Of a DNA stretch of 64,000 nt, positions 11,801 to 22,368 are shown piece by piece (the stretch's first letter is position 1; the number at the start of each line of letters is the position of its first letter). The stretch lies in contig JACONQ010000002.1 in the NCBI GenBank assembly GCA_014281115.1, forward strand, positions 124,001 through 188,000, read 5' to 3'. This DNA comes from Laburnicola sp. R22_1. Lineage: Eukaryota; Ascomycota; Dothideomycetes; Pleosporales; Didymosphaeriaceae. The notes beneath the pieces are model-generated. The model worked only from the letters and a program-made list of their open reading frames with translations, was not told where the DNA came from and did no database searches. Both the position numbers and the translations under genes were made by a program.

Positions 11801-13294
11801 ACTTCTCTTCTACCTAACCCTTTCTATTAGGATAATGCTACCTAATAGAATAGTCTACTTAATAAGTAGAACTATACCTACTAAATAACTCGCTTATTAA
11901 AAGCTAACTAAAGAATCTCTAAGAAGATCTCTATTTAGCTTTCTAGCCCTACTATCTTAGTTATTAGAATGTACTTAAAGGCTTACTAGAAGCTAAGCTA
12001 TAAGGACACCTTTAATAGAGATAGTAGTATAGAGGCTATATAGCTACTTTTTTAGATAATAAACTATTAGATAATAAATTGCCTTTTAGTTACCCTATTC
12101 CTACTACTAAAGGAAGCTACTAGTAAGACTAGTCCCTAGAAATTATATAGTAGAATCTAGGTCTTACCTCTAATTCTAGACCTAGAGACTATAAATCTAC
12201 TAGAGAAGCTAATCTATAGATTAGACTGCTCTTACTAGTAGAATTAACTATTTAATTAAAACTCCTCTAGCTAAAATAACCTAGGTTAGTACCTTTCTAC
12301 CCTACTAAATTAAAAATATAAAAGAAGAACTTAGTATTACTTACTATAGTAATAGCCTAGAAGATTATAATACTACCTACTATAATAGTAGATTAGAAAA
12401 TAGATAGCCTACTTATTATAATAATCTTCTTAATAATAACTCTAAATTTACTAACCTAATTAACTCTAAGTCTAACTCCCTATAAAAAGAATGCTTAGGT
12501 AATAAATTAAATAGTAAACTGCCTAATAAATTTTCCTAGAACGCTAATAATTAGGAGCTGCCCCCTAACTATTAGCCCTTAATTTAATCTACTAGTTACC
12601 TAACTTATTCTACTCCTAGGGGTACTCTAAAATATAGATGTAGATAGTCTAGTTTACTACTAGTTAAGTAGCTTTTTAGCTAGCCTACTATATATAGGCA
12701 TCTATTACTTTTAGCGCCCTTACCTCTAGCTATTTAACTCTTTAGCTAGCTAGCTTACTACTAATTTAGTAGCTCTCTGTCTATTATACGTGCACAGGGC
12801 ACCTATAACTTTTAGCACCCCTACTACTATTACTAGTAGCCTCTATAGCTTTAGAAGCTACGCTACCCTAATTAAAAACTATATAATTAAGTTAACACGT
12901 TCTTTTAAAATACTCTTCTATAGTACTAGAAAATCTTATATAATATAATTACGCTAGTGCGTAATAAACTAACGAGAAAATTTTTATCTAACTATATTTT
13001 TATAAAGCGTTAGAGCTAAAGATACACTCTATTAGTAAAATGCTAAATACTAAGATATAGTTTTTATTCTGTTTTTCTACTAATTTACTAATTTACCCCT
13101 AATATCTTTTCTTAATATCTCTACTAAATAGCAACTAAATTAAAACCTAAGGCTACTATTAGAATTATAGAGGCCTATTACCTCTATTATAATCCTTTTT
13201 AGCCCTAAAATAGTACTAGTTATATTAAAAATTTACTAAAACACTCTATTTTTATATACTTTCTTTCTATTTTTAGACCTTAAAAGGGGGATTA

Positions 13295-13583
13295 TATAAT
13301 AGTTTAATACTAGTCTTTCTACTAAACACACCCTATTACCCTTCTTTTACACCTTATTTTTCTTTATCTATGCCTTTTACCTTTCTAAAGGCGCCTTTCT
13401 CTAGTTAGTGTTAGTGTATAGCTAGCGTAGACCTATACTCTATATTGCCCTTTATATAAGAAAGGGCCCTCTATATCTCTTTCTTATCTACTATTTTAGA
13501 ATAGTATTAATTTAACTAGCTCTTTTAACTATTCTAGCTATTTCTAATAGGTTAGTTCTATAAGTCTGTGTACCGCCCTTATA
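13295..13583 (+). repeat. 3' LTR of retroelement copy B
   Basis: It matches the 5' LTR nearly end to end, with transition differences of the RIP type. It is preceded by the purine tract and followed by CTAAG. Confidence 0.85.
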
Positions 13584-13672
13584 CTAAGTAAAGGGCTTTA
13601 CTATTTTATTATATTATTTAAAATAAAAGCCTTTATTATTCTACTTTTAAGTAAATAATTTAATAATATATA

Positions 13673-14569
13673 AAAGGCTATTAAATTAGCTATTAAAATT
13701 AAGTTTTAGTTAAGCTTTTATTAGGAAATATTTTAAGCGCGCGTGCGTACCTATAGCACCTAGATGGCTCTACGTATACCTACACACTAAAAGCGCTCTA
13801 AGCGCACCTATAATACTACTTTTTTTTAGTGTGTATATGCGTAAGGTTGCGCAAAGATGCACACCTATGCCCCTAGTGCACCTAGGGCACCTAGGGCACC
13901 TATAGTACCTATACTATTAAAATAATACTAATTAATTAGCAAATAAAGCTCTTTAATTAGCTAGAATTTAAAAAAAGCTTAGTAAGCTACTTAGTAAGCT
14001 TTTAAAATAAAGATTTCTTAAAGTATAAAGTTAAAGTCTTTTACTAGATAGTAATTACTAGTTAATATAATAGTACTAATTACTAGCGTATTATATAGAA
14101 CTTTACCTAACCCTAAATTCTAGATTTTATAGGTTTAAAAATAGAAAAATATAGTTTTATAATTATTTAAAAGAATTAGATTAGGCGAAAATTAGTAGCT
14201 TAGTAAAGAACACTATTATAAAAGTATAAATATTAATAACTTTTTAACTACTTTATTTTTATTAAAACTTTTTAAAATTTTAAATACTATACTATTAGTA
14301 CTATATATTTATATAATAATATTACGTAATATATATAATAACTAGTAAAATAAAGAGTCTTTTATTGATTACTAACTAATTATATAATAGAAATAGTATT
14401 TTTAAATTAAATAATTAAATACTAGTGTTTTCTCTATAAATCTATTAAAAAATTAAAATTATAGCTTTACTAGTAAGAAAGTTATAAAGCTTTATAAAAA
14501 TTACTTAGTTAGACTATTTATGCATATTTGCGCAAGTCTGCGCATGTCTGCGCATCTCTAAGCATTTTT
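13673..14569. other. AT-rich spacer with short GC-rich tandem motifs
   Basis: No gene is seen. Around 13860-13910 the decamer-like GCACCTAGG unit is repeated. At 14523-14556 a TCTGCGCAT unit is repeated three to four times, directly before the Fot element at 14570. The remainder is TA-rich. Confidence 0.6.
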
Positions 14570-16446
14570 GTAACGTACTTTGCACTCGAGTCGGACACTC
14601 CATCGAGTCGGACACTTTGCCAAGACCCCACTAAAACGTACTATTAGTAATAGTATAACGCGATGCCTCAACCACACAACAAACTACTGGCGTTAAAAGA
14701 AGCGCGTATATAGCTTGCGATCTAGGCTATTAAATAAGACGCGACACTCTCTTAGCAACGCGCTGCAGCTATCTATAACGTCTTTTAAAGTACACTTAGC
14801 GACCGACGCGCTAGAAAGACGTTTAGACGCGACTGCGCACCTAACAAAATGAGACTTACTATAAGAGAGGAGCAGGCGATTGTGGAGCATATACTCAACC
14901 TAGACGCGCAAGGATTTCTGCCTTAGCTTAATGCTATAAAAGATATGGCTGATTCTTTACTAGCTACACGCCACTACAAGCTAGTTGGCCAGAGGTGGCC
15001 TTATAACTTTGTTAAGCGCTAGCTAGAGCTTAAAGTCAAGTTCAATCGAAAGTACGACTACAAGAGAGCTCTCTAGGAGGATCCTAAGGTGATACAAGAC
15101 TGGTTCCAGCTTGTGGAGAACATGAAGGCCAAATATGGTATCCTAGACAAGGACACCTACAATTTTGATGAAGCAGGCTTTATAATAGGCATGATATTGA
15201 CTGGAGCAGTAGTCACAGGCTCTAAGCGTTAAGGACGGCCAAAGCAGGTGCAGCAGGGCAATAGGGAGTGGACAACAGTTATCCAAGGCATCAACGCGAT
15301 GGGTTAGTGGATCCCACCCTTTATTATCTTTGGGGGCAAGCACCACCTCTCCGCCTGGTATAAGGAGAAGGATCTACCTCATGATTGGGTTATTGCAGTC
15401 TCTAAGAACGGCTGGACAACAAATGAGCTTGGTCTGCAATGGCTAAAGCACTTTGATGAGCATACAAAGAGGCGTACTACTGGTGGAGCACGTTTGCTTA
15501 TTATTAATGGCCACGAAAGTTATAACTCGCTCGAATTCCAGGATTACTGCAAGAAGAGCAATATTGTTACTCTCTATATGCCCTCGCATTTGTCGCACCT
15601 CTTGTAGCCACTTGATGTGGGCTGTTTCGCGCCTTTAAAAAAGGCGTATAGGCGCTAAGCTGAGGATTTAATGCGCAACCACATTACGCACATCACTAAA
15701 ATTAAGTTCCTGCCTTGCTTTATTGCTGCTTTTAAGGCTTCGTTTACTGAAAGTAATATCAAAGGAGGCTTTTAAGGTGCTGGCCTAGTGCCCCACAACC
15801 TAGAAGCTGTGATATCGCAGCTTGACGTCCGCCTGCGTACGCCTCCACTTTGTACTATTCGCGATAGTACATGGGAGTCGCAAACTCCGCGAAATAGTAC
15901 AGAACTTGGGTCGCAATTAACGCTGGTTAAGCAGAGGATTTAAAGGTATGTAGATAGTTCCCTAACTTATATGGTTAAGGCGGTGGAAAAGCTCGTCAAA
16001 GGCGCCGAGCTAATGGGGCATTCTTTGGTGTTGATGACTAAACGCAACGCCGAACTTTAAGCTGCTAATGAGGCCGCCACACAACGTAAATTATATAAAA
16101 GAAAGCGATTGCAGCAAGAAGGAGTCCTTACAGTTGAAGAGGGCCAGCGACTGGCTACTCTAAAGGACTTTGGGGTGCGTAGTGATGGCAAGAAGGCAAA
16201 GAAGAGGGTGCGCACTGATGGAGGCGAATCCGCTCAACGGCGCTGTGGACGCTGCGGCAAGCCTGGGCATAATAAAAAAACCTGTAGGCAGCTTATAGAA
16301 GTAGATTCTAAATAGTTTAGCCTATTTAGACTATTGAAAATAGTTCATGTTGACTCTATACTATCGTGAATAGTACAGAACTTGGTGGGGTCTTGGCAAA
16401 GTGTCCGACTCGATGGAGTGTCCGACTCGAGTGCAAAGTACGTTAC
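14570..16446 (+). mobile_element. Fot1/pogo-type element (family B), lightly RIPed
   Basis: Its terminal inverted repeats (14570-14631 and 16385-16446) are 62 bp long and, by eye, identical. Each contains two copies of CGAGTCGGACACT. The right flank begins TA; the left flank reads TT, so one copy of the TA target is altered or the end was displaced. The element sits on the border of the AT-rich block and the first gene island. Its GC content is much higher than that of the neighbouring relics, suggesting a recent arrival. Confidence 0.9.
14663..16315 (+). pseudogene. Fot1/pogo transposase (family B), stopped only by point mutations
   Basis: One continuous frame of 551 codons runs from ATG at 14663 to the stop at 16315 with no frameshift, but with about 15 internal TAG/TAA codons. 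Readable parts are an N-terminal helix-turn-helix (MPQPHNKLLALKEARI, then QRAAAIYNV), DKDTYNFDEAGF (first acidic segment), INGHESYNSLEF (normally DGHES, the catalytic Asp now Asn), SHLLxPLDVG and a C-terminal CCHC knuckle CGRCGKPGHNKKTC. Every stop fits CAG/CAA to TAG/TAA or TGG to TAG. The Asp to Asn change is also a RIP-type G to A. The protein is inactive. Confidence 0.88.
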
Positions 16447-17476
16447 TAGCAAATTGCCTGTGCAAAAATGCGCACAGTTAAGCAGCCTCTCTGGAAAAAA
16501 CTTTCCTAATGTTAGGGTTAGGAGGAGAGCTAAGCAACAATCTAGATGCCCTTTGCGTGGGAACAATTGCCGATTATTTACATCCCTACTAGCTATTAGC
16601 CACGTACCTAAACTAGGTTCTACCATACAAATATTCGCAACCCTATTCATCACTAGAATATCTCCACTATGGCTTCTTTTTGGGATTTCTTTACCTCTCT
16701 CTAACAGAGGCTTACTATCTACTTATTGCGCACTTTAATCACTATTATCCGCATCCCTAGCAAGCGCCGTAACTAACAGCTCGCAAGTTAGATGTATAGC
16801 GCTTCTATCCATACCATTTAGTATAGTTGTGGTACTTAAACTTTGGTTTGGCTCCTTGTGAGTCACATATCGCCTAAAAAAAAATTCGGCCCCTCCTTAC
16901 CAACAAAAACATGTTGGTTATTACAATTATCCATACCATTTATATACCCTCCAGCGATAGGAACAATAGGACTAGAAAGATAAAAGCACATCTATGCACA
17001 CTACTGTTAGTATTATCTTCCTTAGGCTTAATTAAACCTGTACTCGTTAACTGGCTTGGCAGCTGCTTTACCCTTTTATTCTATAGGAGCAATGTTGCGT
17101 TCTGCGCGCGCGTTGCAAAGGAAGTAGATGCCTACATTATCAACGCAGACTATAGGAAGGCTCTAGAAAATGTTAAAAATATCTTAGATTAGGTTGCTAC
17201 ACAACTAGAGCAGTTTAATGCGTTCGCGATTACTTCCTCTTTCCTTCACCTCTCCACCTCTCTCGACCTCGCTCCACAAACTCACCCGTTCGCACTCTGA
17301 CTGGAGTTTCCCACCTCTAGTCTCACCCATCTTAAGCGGCGACCCCAGAAACATGGCCAGTGAACACTTTAAGAAACCTGTAATTCCGGGTCACTCTGCA
17401 GCGGGCTGGTTTGTCTCACGCCTCACCCATGTATGCGTAGCATATCTGACCCAAAAGCAGGGGCAAAGGCATATTG
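16447..17476. other. Intergenic region, no recognisable gene
   Basis: The composition is mixed. A short open frame at 16911-17192 has no recognisable family. A stretch around 17230-17340 is rich in CTC/TCC and could be promoter or 5' leader of the MYND gene. An ATG at 17353 opens a 26-codon frame ending at a possible GTATGC donor, but no acceptor keeps the frame with the downstream gene. Confidence 0.4.
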
Positions 17477-18364
17477 ATGACGGCTCCCGAATTCGTGAGC
17501 ATTGACATGTTCAATGAGGCATTCGGCCTACGCGAACTCCAAGCGAAGGTCAACGGACGTGCAGGTCTAGTCTACGATAGGCGCACGCCTCCAAACTGCT
17601 TCTCTATCAACGCTAAGTTCTGTTTTGGAACTCACTCGGTTGAAATTGTTCGCAAATACCTTGATGCGGGTGTCCTCAAGAGGTTCTGGGACGAACACTA
17701 CGCCCAAAACGGCCCTCTGGTCACCTGGCAGGGATGCGATGTGGCTGGCTTCACTGTTCTCAGTTCCTGTGCCATAACTCTGGGCTGCGTCATCCCCAGG
17801 GCGATGCTGGAAATGATGAAGGTCCTGGTAACCCCAGATTTTCATTCCTTTGTTCGGGAGCAGATGGGCGAACGTTATGACGAATGTCCTGGTATGACGC
17901 CTCTCGCTTGGAAGCAGCTAAAGACGGCTATCAAGAAGTACGAGCCTGGCATCCCATATTCGTACGGCAACAGAACCGTTTATGAGGTGTGGATGTACCC
18001 GACCCCTGCTATGGTCGGTGGGAAGGCCGAGCCGATCTAGGACGAGGGCAGCTGCAAAGTTATAAAAGTCATTCTGACCAACGGTACGATTACGAAATCG
18101 GTCTTTCGCCCTCCAACCGACGAGGATCTCTGGTTGGAGCCTTGCTATCCCTATCGAGTCTGCGGAGGCTGCGGTGCTAAAGAGAGTACTGGTTCTAAGT
18201 TTCGAGTCTGCGGCGGTTGCAAAGACCGTAAATACTGCTCCAAAGGATGTCAGAAGAAGCACTGGAAGGTGCATAAGGTGCTATGCATGGCCTTGCCAAA
18301 CAAAGTCTTCGAGCAGTTCATAAACGACATTCCGGAAGTTTGCTGGGAGATGTTCAACACGTGA
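17477..18364 (+). pseudogene. MYND zinc-finger protein gene with one in-frame TAG
   Basis: A single frame of 295 codons is broken only by TAG at 18038-18040. The part before it (about 187 residues) has no family I recognise. The part after it ends in a full MYND finger: C-G-G-C, then VCGGC, YCSKGC, and H plus C in the KVHKVLC segment. This is the C-x2-C, C-x2-C, C-x3-C, H-x3-C pattern of MYND domains, which bind proline-rich peptide partners. CAG to TAG on this strand is exactly a RIP change, and both halves remain free of other stops. It may be a very young pseudogene, a RIP-leakage casualty, a sequencing error or a readthrough gene. The start at 17477 is the first ATG of the frame; an upstream exon cannot be excluded. 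Confidence 0.75.
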
Positions 18365-19300
18365 ATATCAGCGTCATGTTTCCTCTTGACCATTCGTTTC
18401 GATTTCACGCCCTGATTCTCTTTCAGATACGTTTAACAAGGAACATGGGTTCTCTATATTGTTATGGAACATGTGCCATCCGCGTCTGGGTTTTGCAGAA
18501 GCTTATGGTATCTTTAAAGAGTGCTAGGCATACTGGATTCGAATATGTGCTGTCAAAGGAGAGATAAAAGATGCGAGAAACATGTATATGTAGATTATAT
18601 ATGTAAAGAAATCAAAATTCTCCACCATCTAAAGTGACAAATGTCTTGAAACTTTATTTCTAGGGACAGAAGATAAATCGCTCGCATATTGTTACCAGCG
18701 TAGCTTAAGAGATGCCGCGTGAAATAATACTAAATAGTTTTGTTAATCTAGGAGACTTGGGACCATGACTATTAGTTGCAGATCACTGTCCAATTAAATC
18801 TTAGGGTAAGCTTCCAGCAAGCGATGTGTAAGATTTAAAGCGCAAAGTTCAACTCCATTTAAGTCCCTTTATCTTCGTATATATCCTCCTAAACCAGGTT
18901 CCTCTAAGAAAGTAACTTCTGCTAGGTAGGTAGCCAATGGCCCATGGGCATGTATTAAGGTCAAGATAACTAACGAGACTAATGACTAATACATATGTAA
19001 GTAAGCTTGCGAGTCTCTCCCACTCCCAATCCATGCATTACTTCTTGACAGCATTAAAGATCTTCGTCGTGTTAAGATTCTAACCAAGAATTTAACTAAG
19101 GTTAAGTCCGCACTATATATAGAGAGGAGTAAAATAGAAGGCACTAAAACCTAGTACTTAGCATATAGTAGTAGTAACAAAATATATATAAAATAATAAT
19201 AATTTAATTGTTAACGTTGTGCATGGTATTATTATTTACAGCAGTTAATGGATAGTCTGCTATCTGGCATGACTGAGTCCTTCTTGTTGGTATATTAAAG
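18365..19300. other. Intergenic, contains one dispersed LTR-like repeat
   Basis: There is no gene. From about 19050 a dispersed repeat begins (listed separately). The part before it (18365-19040) is moderately AT-rich and has nothing I can name. Confidence 0.5.
19050..19270 (+). repeat. Dispersed LTR-like repeat, copy 1
   Basis: It begins TTAAAGATCTTCGTCGTGT, continues GATTCTAACC, AAGGTTAAGTCCGCAC, GAGAGGAGTA and GTAGTAACAAAATATA, and fades after GTTAACGTTGTGCA. The same sequence recurs at 25184-25360 and 33285-33470 and inverted at 37215-37470. The copy lies 30 bp upstream of the Zn2Cys6 relic. Confidence 0.75.
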
Positions 19301-19899
19301 ATGGACACTGCTCGACGACTTCGATCATCATGTGACGCCTGTAGAACGGCCAAGACGAAATGCGATCGAGCTCAACCGCGATGTGGCCGGTGTGTTTCCA
19401 TGAGCCTCACATGTGTTTACGGCCCCGAAGACGCCTTGATGTTGGTCCTAGATTCCCGGATCGCAACGTTACGACCGCCCCTTCGGATGACGCGTACCAA
19501 AGCGCTGCTATGGAAGGACTAGCTACGACAGGCGACAACAGCAGCTCTTTCGACCCCATGCTCGACATGGGCCGCACACCACCGCAAGATATCTATCTAC
19601 TATTACCCTCAGATCTATCTATTGCCTGGCCGCCACTCAACACCAAGATTCTTGGGCCTAGCCACAGATGCTATCACGCGTCAAAAAAGGTCATTTATTT
19701 GCTTTCTATTCCAGAACGCCTGTTTGTAAACAATGGACCTATTACTTTAGATGTCTTGCAGATTCTCTCAACTGCTTGGTTAATTGCACTTGTGCTAAGA
19801 CGCAGGGCCACTAGGCAATGTTGTACGCGTCTCTTATCTCGCGGACGCTGTGGTAGTATCGCGAGGCTGCGGGCGATGAGGTCTATGCCTCTACTGTGA
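19301..19899 (+). pseudogene. Zn(II)2Cys6 transcription factor relic, frameshifted
   Basis: ATG at 19301 opens a frame with a perfect fungal binuclear zinc cluster near residues 11-38: CDACRTAKTKC followed by C, GRC and TC with spacing C-x2-C-x6-C-x6-C-x2-C-x6-C. Such domains bind CGG-type sites in promoters. The frame is lost soon after VYGPED. The plausible continuation (DVGPRFPDRNVT..., DPMLDMGRTPPQDI, VIYLLSIPERLF) is in another frame up to 19899. A 1-bp change near 19430-19440 would explain this. The protein also ends far too early for the family, since no middle homology domain is present. A dispersed repeat lies just upstream. Confidence 0.7.
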
Positions 19900-21025
19900 C
19901 TAATACTCCTAGTGTGTTGTCGCCTATTACATCGTCTGGAACACTAATATGTGGCGTCCGTCTATAAGTATATATAAGAGCGTAGCATGGAAAGAGCTAA
20001 AGTCTAAGCATAACAATCACTGGCGAAATTCTTTTCTGTTCTATATATTGGGCCACTGCTGATTTGTTATACGTTAGACACCACCGCCACCACCATTATT
20101 TCCCAACAGGTGTGTTAAGATTAACGCATCAGCAGTTACAGTGGGCGGGTTTAATATTAACAATGTGCAACTGCAGCGTGTCTTTTGAAATTAGCTCATC
20201 CACCACAAAGTTAAGAAAGTGGGGGATTTAATCAAAAAGTTTGCGGCGCTGGGATCTAATAAGAAGGTTAAGGAAGGTAATAGGATCCTATTCTTAACTT
20301 TGGGCGCCTGGTTAAGAGTTGACTTTGCAAAAGCAATGGCAGCTGTTGCAGACGCAACTAGTCGCGATGGAGACGATTAAAAAGGGGGGTCGGTCGCACG
20401 AACTTCTCTAGGTAGTTAACTTTCTTGTGAATATTTTGTTTGAGCATCTCTGTAGTATTAGCGTTGTCTGCCTGCGCAGTTTATTTTATAATGTTGCGCT
20501 GTCTGTTGCCAACTATAGGGGGATCGAAAAATACATTATGGGTATTAGAATCCCCTTAATATCTTTTGTGAAGAACATTATAGTAGAGATTATGTGCTAG
20601 AGTATACTTCGAATATTGTGCGATGGTACTCGTTGCTAAAGCACCACGGTGTCAGCGCGGCGGTGGGCGCTGGCGTTATTTTGGAACCGTAAGGGCTCGA
20701 ATGATGTTCCGTGGACGGGCGCCTCTACCCCATCGAGTTCTGCCACTATACTCACGGGATGCAATCAAAGCTTGTTACAACGTACCAAATAAGTTAATCA
20801 CCCCTGGCAGCCACAGACCAACTCGGAAGCCCAGCAGCAGCGCATAAGACTCCCGCATGCAGCGCTCAAAGCACCACACGAACTACATCTTAATGATGTG
20901 GGGAAGATTATAAGTATATAGAAATTCCAGGCGGTCTGTAGGTTAGACCTCCAGAACACTCAACTTTCTACTTTTCCAGCAACACACCACTTCACCACAA
21001 CCCCTCGAAACTTCGAAGAGAAAAG
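19900..21025. other. Intergenic region with a small unexplained frame
   Basis: No confident gene. From about 20205 to 20380 a clean frame reads KKVGDLIKKFAALGSNKK, then KEGNRILFLTLGAWLRVDF, then AKAMAAVADA and a stop. It resembles a real protein fragment but matches nothing I know. It is preceded by stops and has no clear start, so it may be an exon or a transposon remnant. Confidence 0.35.
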
Positions 21026-21750
21026 ATGCATCAACAACAGCACTCACAGATCCAAACCACTTCTCCAAACTCACATGCTCCCTACACCGCAACGCAGACC
21101 CCCGTTCCACATAGTCTCACCCACGCAGGTCGTCCAGCGCCCCACCCTCGCACTGCCCAACTACCTTCCACACTATCACACAACCCCACCCTCAATCCAC
21201 ATCCCCAGCGCAATCCCCCTCCCCGCACCTCATAGAAGATTTCCTACCCGCGTATCCCCTCACCTATCCCACGCATATCACCCACGCCATTGACCGCCTC
21301 CGAGCCTTCATCACTCGACTCAAACCCATCCCAACCTCCCAATTACCACCCCCCACAACCTCGCCCAAGCCCTCGAACACATCACCTACCCCGCTATCCT
21401 AAGCGCCGAAGCGCACGCCTACGTAGACCAGAGTGTAACGCACCTGTGGCATGGCGAGATACGTATCCCCAGCCCCACACTTAGCATAGTAGGCACAGGT
21501 ACCTAACTCCTATAATTGAACAACTTTCCAGCGCTGGTCTAGGAGTCGAATCGCTTTGGTTGGATATGCAGGCTTTCTAGCTCAAATGCGTGTGTTGAGG
21601 GCGAGTGGAGGAGGTGTGCGGTCAAGTGCGTTGCAGGGGCTGGGGTGTCGGAGCGGGGTTTGAGCGATTGTTTGCGTGGGGGGTGGGATATGGTGTGTTG
21701 TTTTGGAGGATAGGGTTCTTCTGGGGTGGGGTGTCTTGTAGGGCGCTTAT
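21026..21750 (+). pseudogene. Decayed gene of unknown function with C-tract frameshifts
   Basis: Coding-like stretches jump between frames: HIVSPTQVVQRPTLALPNYL (frame of 21075), LIEDFLPAYPLTYPTHI with AIDRLRAFI (frame of 21226), HNLAQALEHITYPAILSAEA with WHGEIRIPSPTLSIVG (21350-21490), then AGLGVESLWLDMQAF and AQMRVLRASGGGVRSSALQ (about 21530-21640). One shift falls at a run of six C near 21345, where seven C would restore the frame. Each piece looks like normal protein, so a once intact gene probably decayed, or the sequence has homopolymer errors. No family is recognised. Confidence 0.45.
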
Positions 21751-22368
21751 GTGTGCGAGGTGCATGCTTCTCAAGCTTGGGTGCTGCTTGTCTGTAATAT
21801 CTAGTATAGATTAACTATAACGCTAACGCGTATAAGTGACTCACATTCTCGTAATATTAAATCAAACTAACTTAGTTCAACACGTGGATTTTACTTCTCC
21901 CGATGTCTGTCCCCTTGAGTGCTCAGCTCGATGGTAAAATCCACACCGCATGTGTGCCGGTATAATTAAATATCTCTTCCTATAATAAATCCATAAACAG
22001 TACCCCAGAGCTCAAAGGGATAAAATTATATAACCATCTCTAGAAAATAGTGTATAGCCCACCAGAAAAGAATGAGTGGAAACCATCCATCTTGATCTGC
22101 GAGAAATGCTCCGTAACATTCACGTGCTCCACCCGTCACGGTCGATACGGAGCAGCAGCTATCGATAAGCATTTCCGTACCCCACGGGCCCACGCCCACG
22201 GCAGCCCCCCCAAAATTTCTCCCATCAACATACGCGCATCATCTTTACTTCTACCGCTCAACCCGCGCCCAGCGTTACAAACGCACACTTTTCCCTTAAT
22301 CAAGAAAAGCATACGCCTTCGAAACACCTACACCACACCAATATCCCCCTGCGCGCAGCCAGCCCACG
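21751..22368. other. Intergenic, promoter side of the GCIP-like gene
   Basis: No gene is supported. The first part is G-rich and then changes abruptly to AT-rich near 21800-22060. CA/CT-rich sequence just before 22369 is typical of fungal 5' leaders. Long open frames crossing 22050-22943 are shadows of the biased coding sequence that follows. Confidence 0.4.

Larger units (their letters stand above)
3936..13583 (+). mobile_element. LTR retroelement copy B (gag-protease, Ty3/gypsy-like)
   Basis: The ends are 288/289-bp LTRs flanked by the 5-bp duplication CTAAG (3931-3935 and 13584-13588). A purine tract (AAAAGGGGGA) immediately precedes the 3' LTR. Subtracting the nested Tc1 (5377-7497) and Fot (9537-11408) elements leaves about 5.65 kb. 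The order is LTR, leader array, 7-bp satellite, gag relic with a zinc-knuckle remnant near 9200, aspartic-protease relic from about 11440, PPT, LTR. Only about 1.5 kb lies between protease and 3' LTR, and I see no reverse transcriptase, RNase H or integrase motif there. It is therefore probably a non-autonomous gag-pro element. All frames are RIP-broken. Confidence 0.8.
3622..13672. mobile_element. Small TIR element (MITE-like), split by retroelement
   Basis: The left terminal repeat (about 3622-3725) and the right terminal repeat (about 13584-13672) are inverted copies of the same roughly 100-bp end. That end contains CTACCTAGGGGTAG, AAAGGCTTTTATCTTAAAT and the CTTAGTAATTAAAAA motif. The internal part 3726-3935 shares AAAAATGCGCGTTC with the complete copy at 33581-33996. 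The retroelement 3936-13583 is inserted in the right terminal repeat, with duplicated CTAAG on both sides. Removing it rebuilds an element of about 400 bp. No coding capacity is seen. Confidence 0.7.
1..14569. other. AT-rich, RIP-degraded transposon block
   Basis: The whole stretch is dominated by TA, TAG and CTA, with CA and TG scarce, and no open frame of gene length survives. Homologous copies inside it differ mainly by C to T and G to A. Decayed frames carry TAG/TAA where Gln or Trp is expected. This is the known outcome of repeat-induced point mutation in ascomycetes. The individual elements are listed separately; no functional host gene is visible. The block ends sharply at the Fot element starting at 14570. 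Confidence 0.9.

Noticed and set aside
3936..13583. Classification as Ty1/copia
   Set aside because: The protease has the ALIDTGAS-type site and flap of fungal Ty3/gypsy enzymes rather than the copia DSGAT type, and no integrase or RT was found to support copia order.
18849..19034. Reverse-strand 61-codon frame
   Set aside because: It has no family, no neighbours in frame and lies next to a dispersed repeat.
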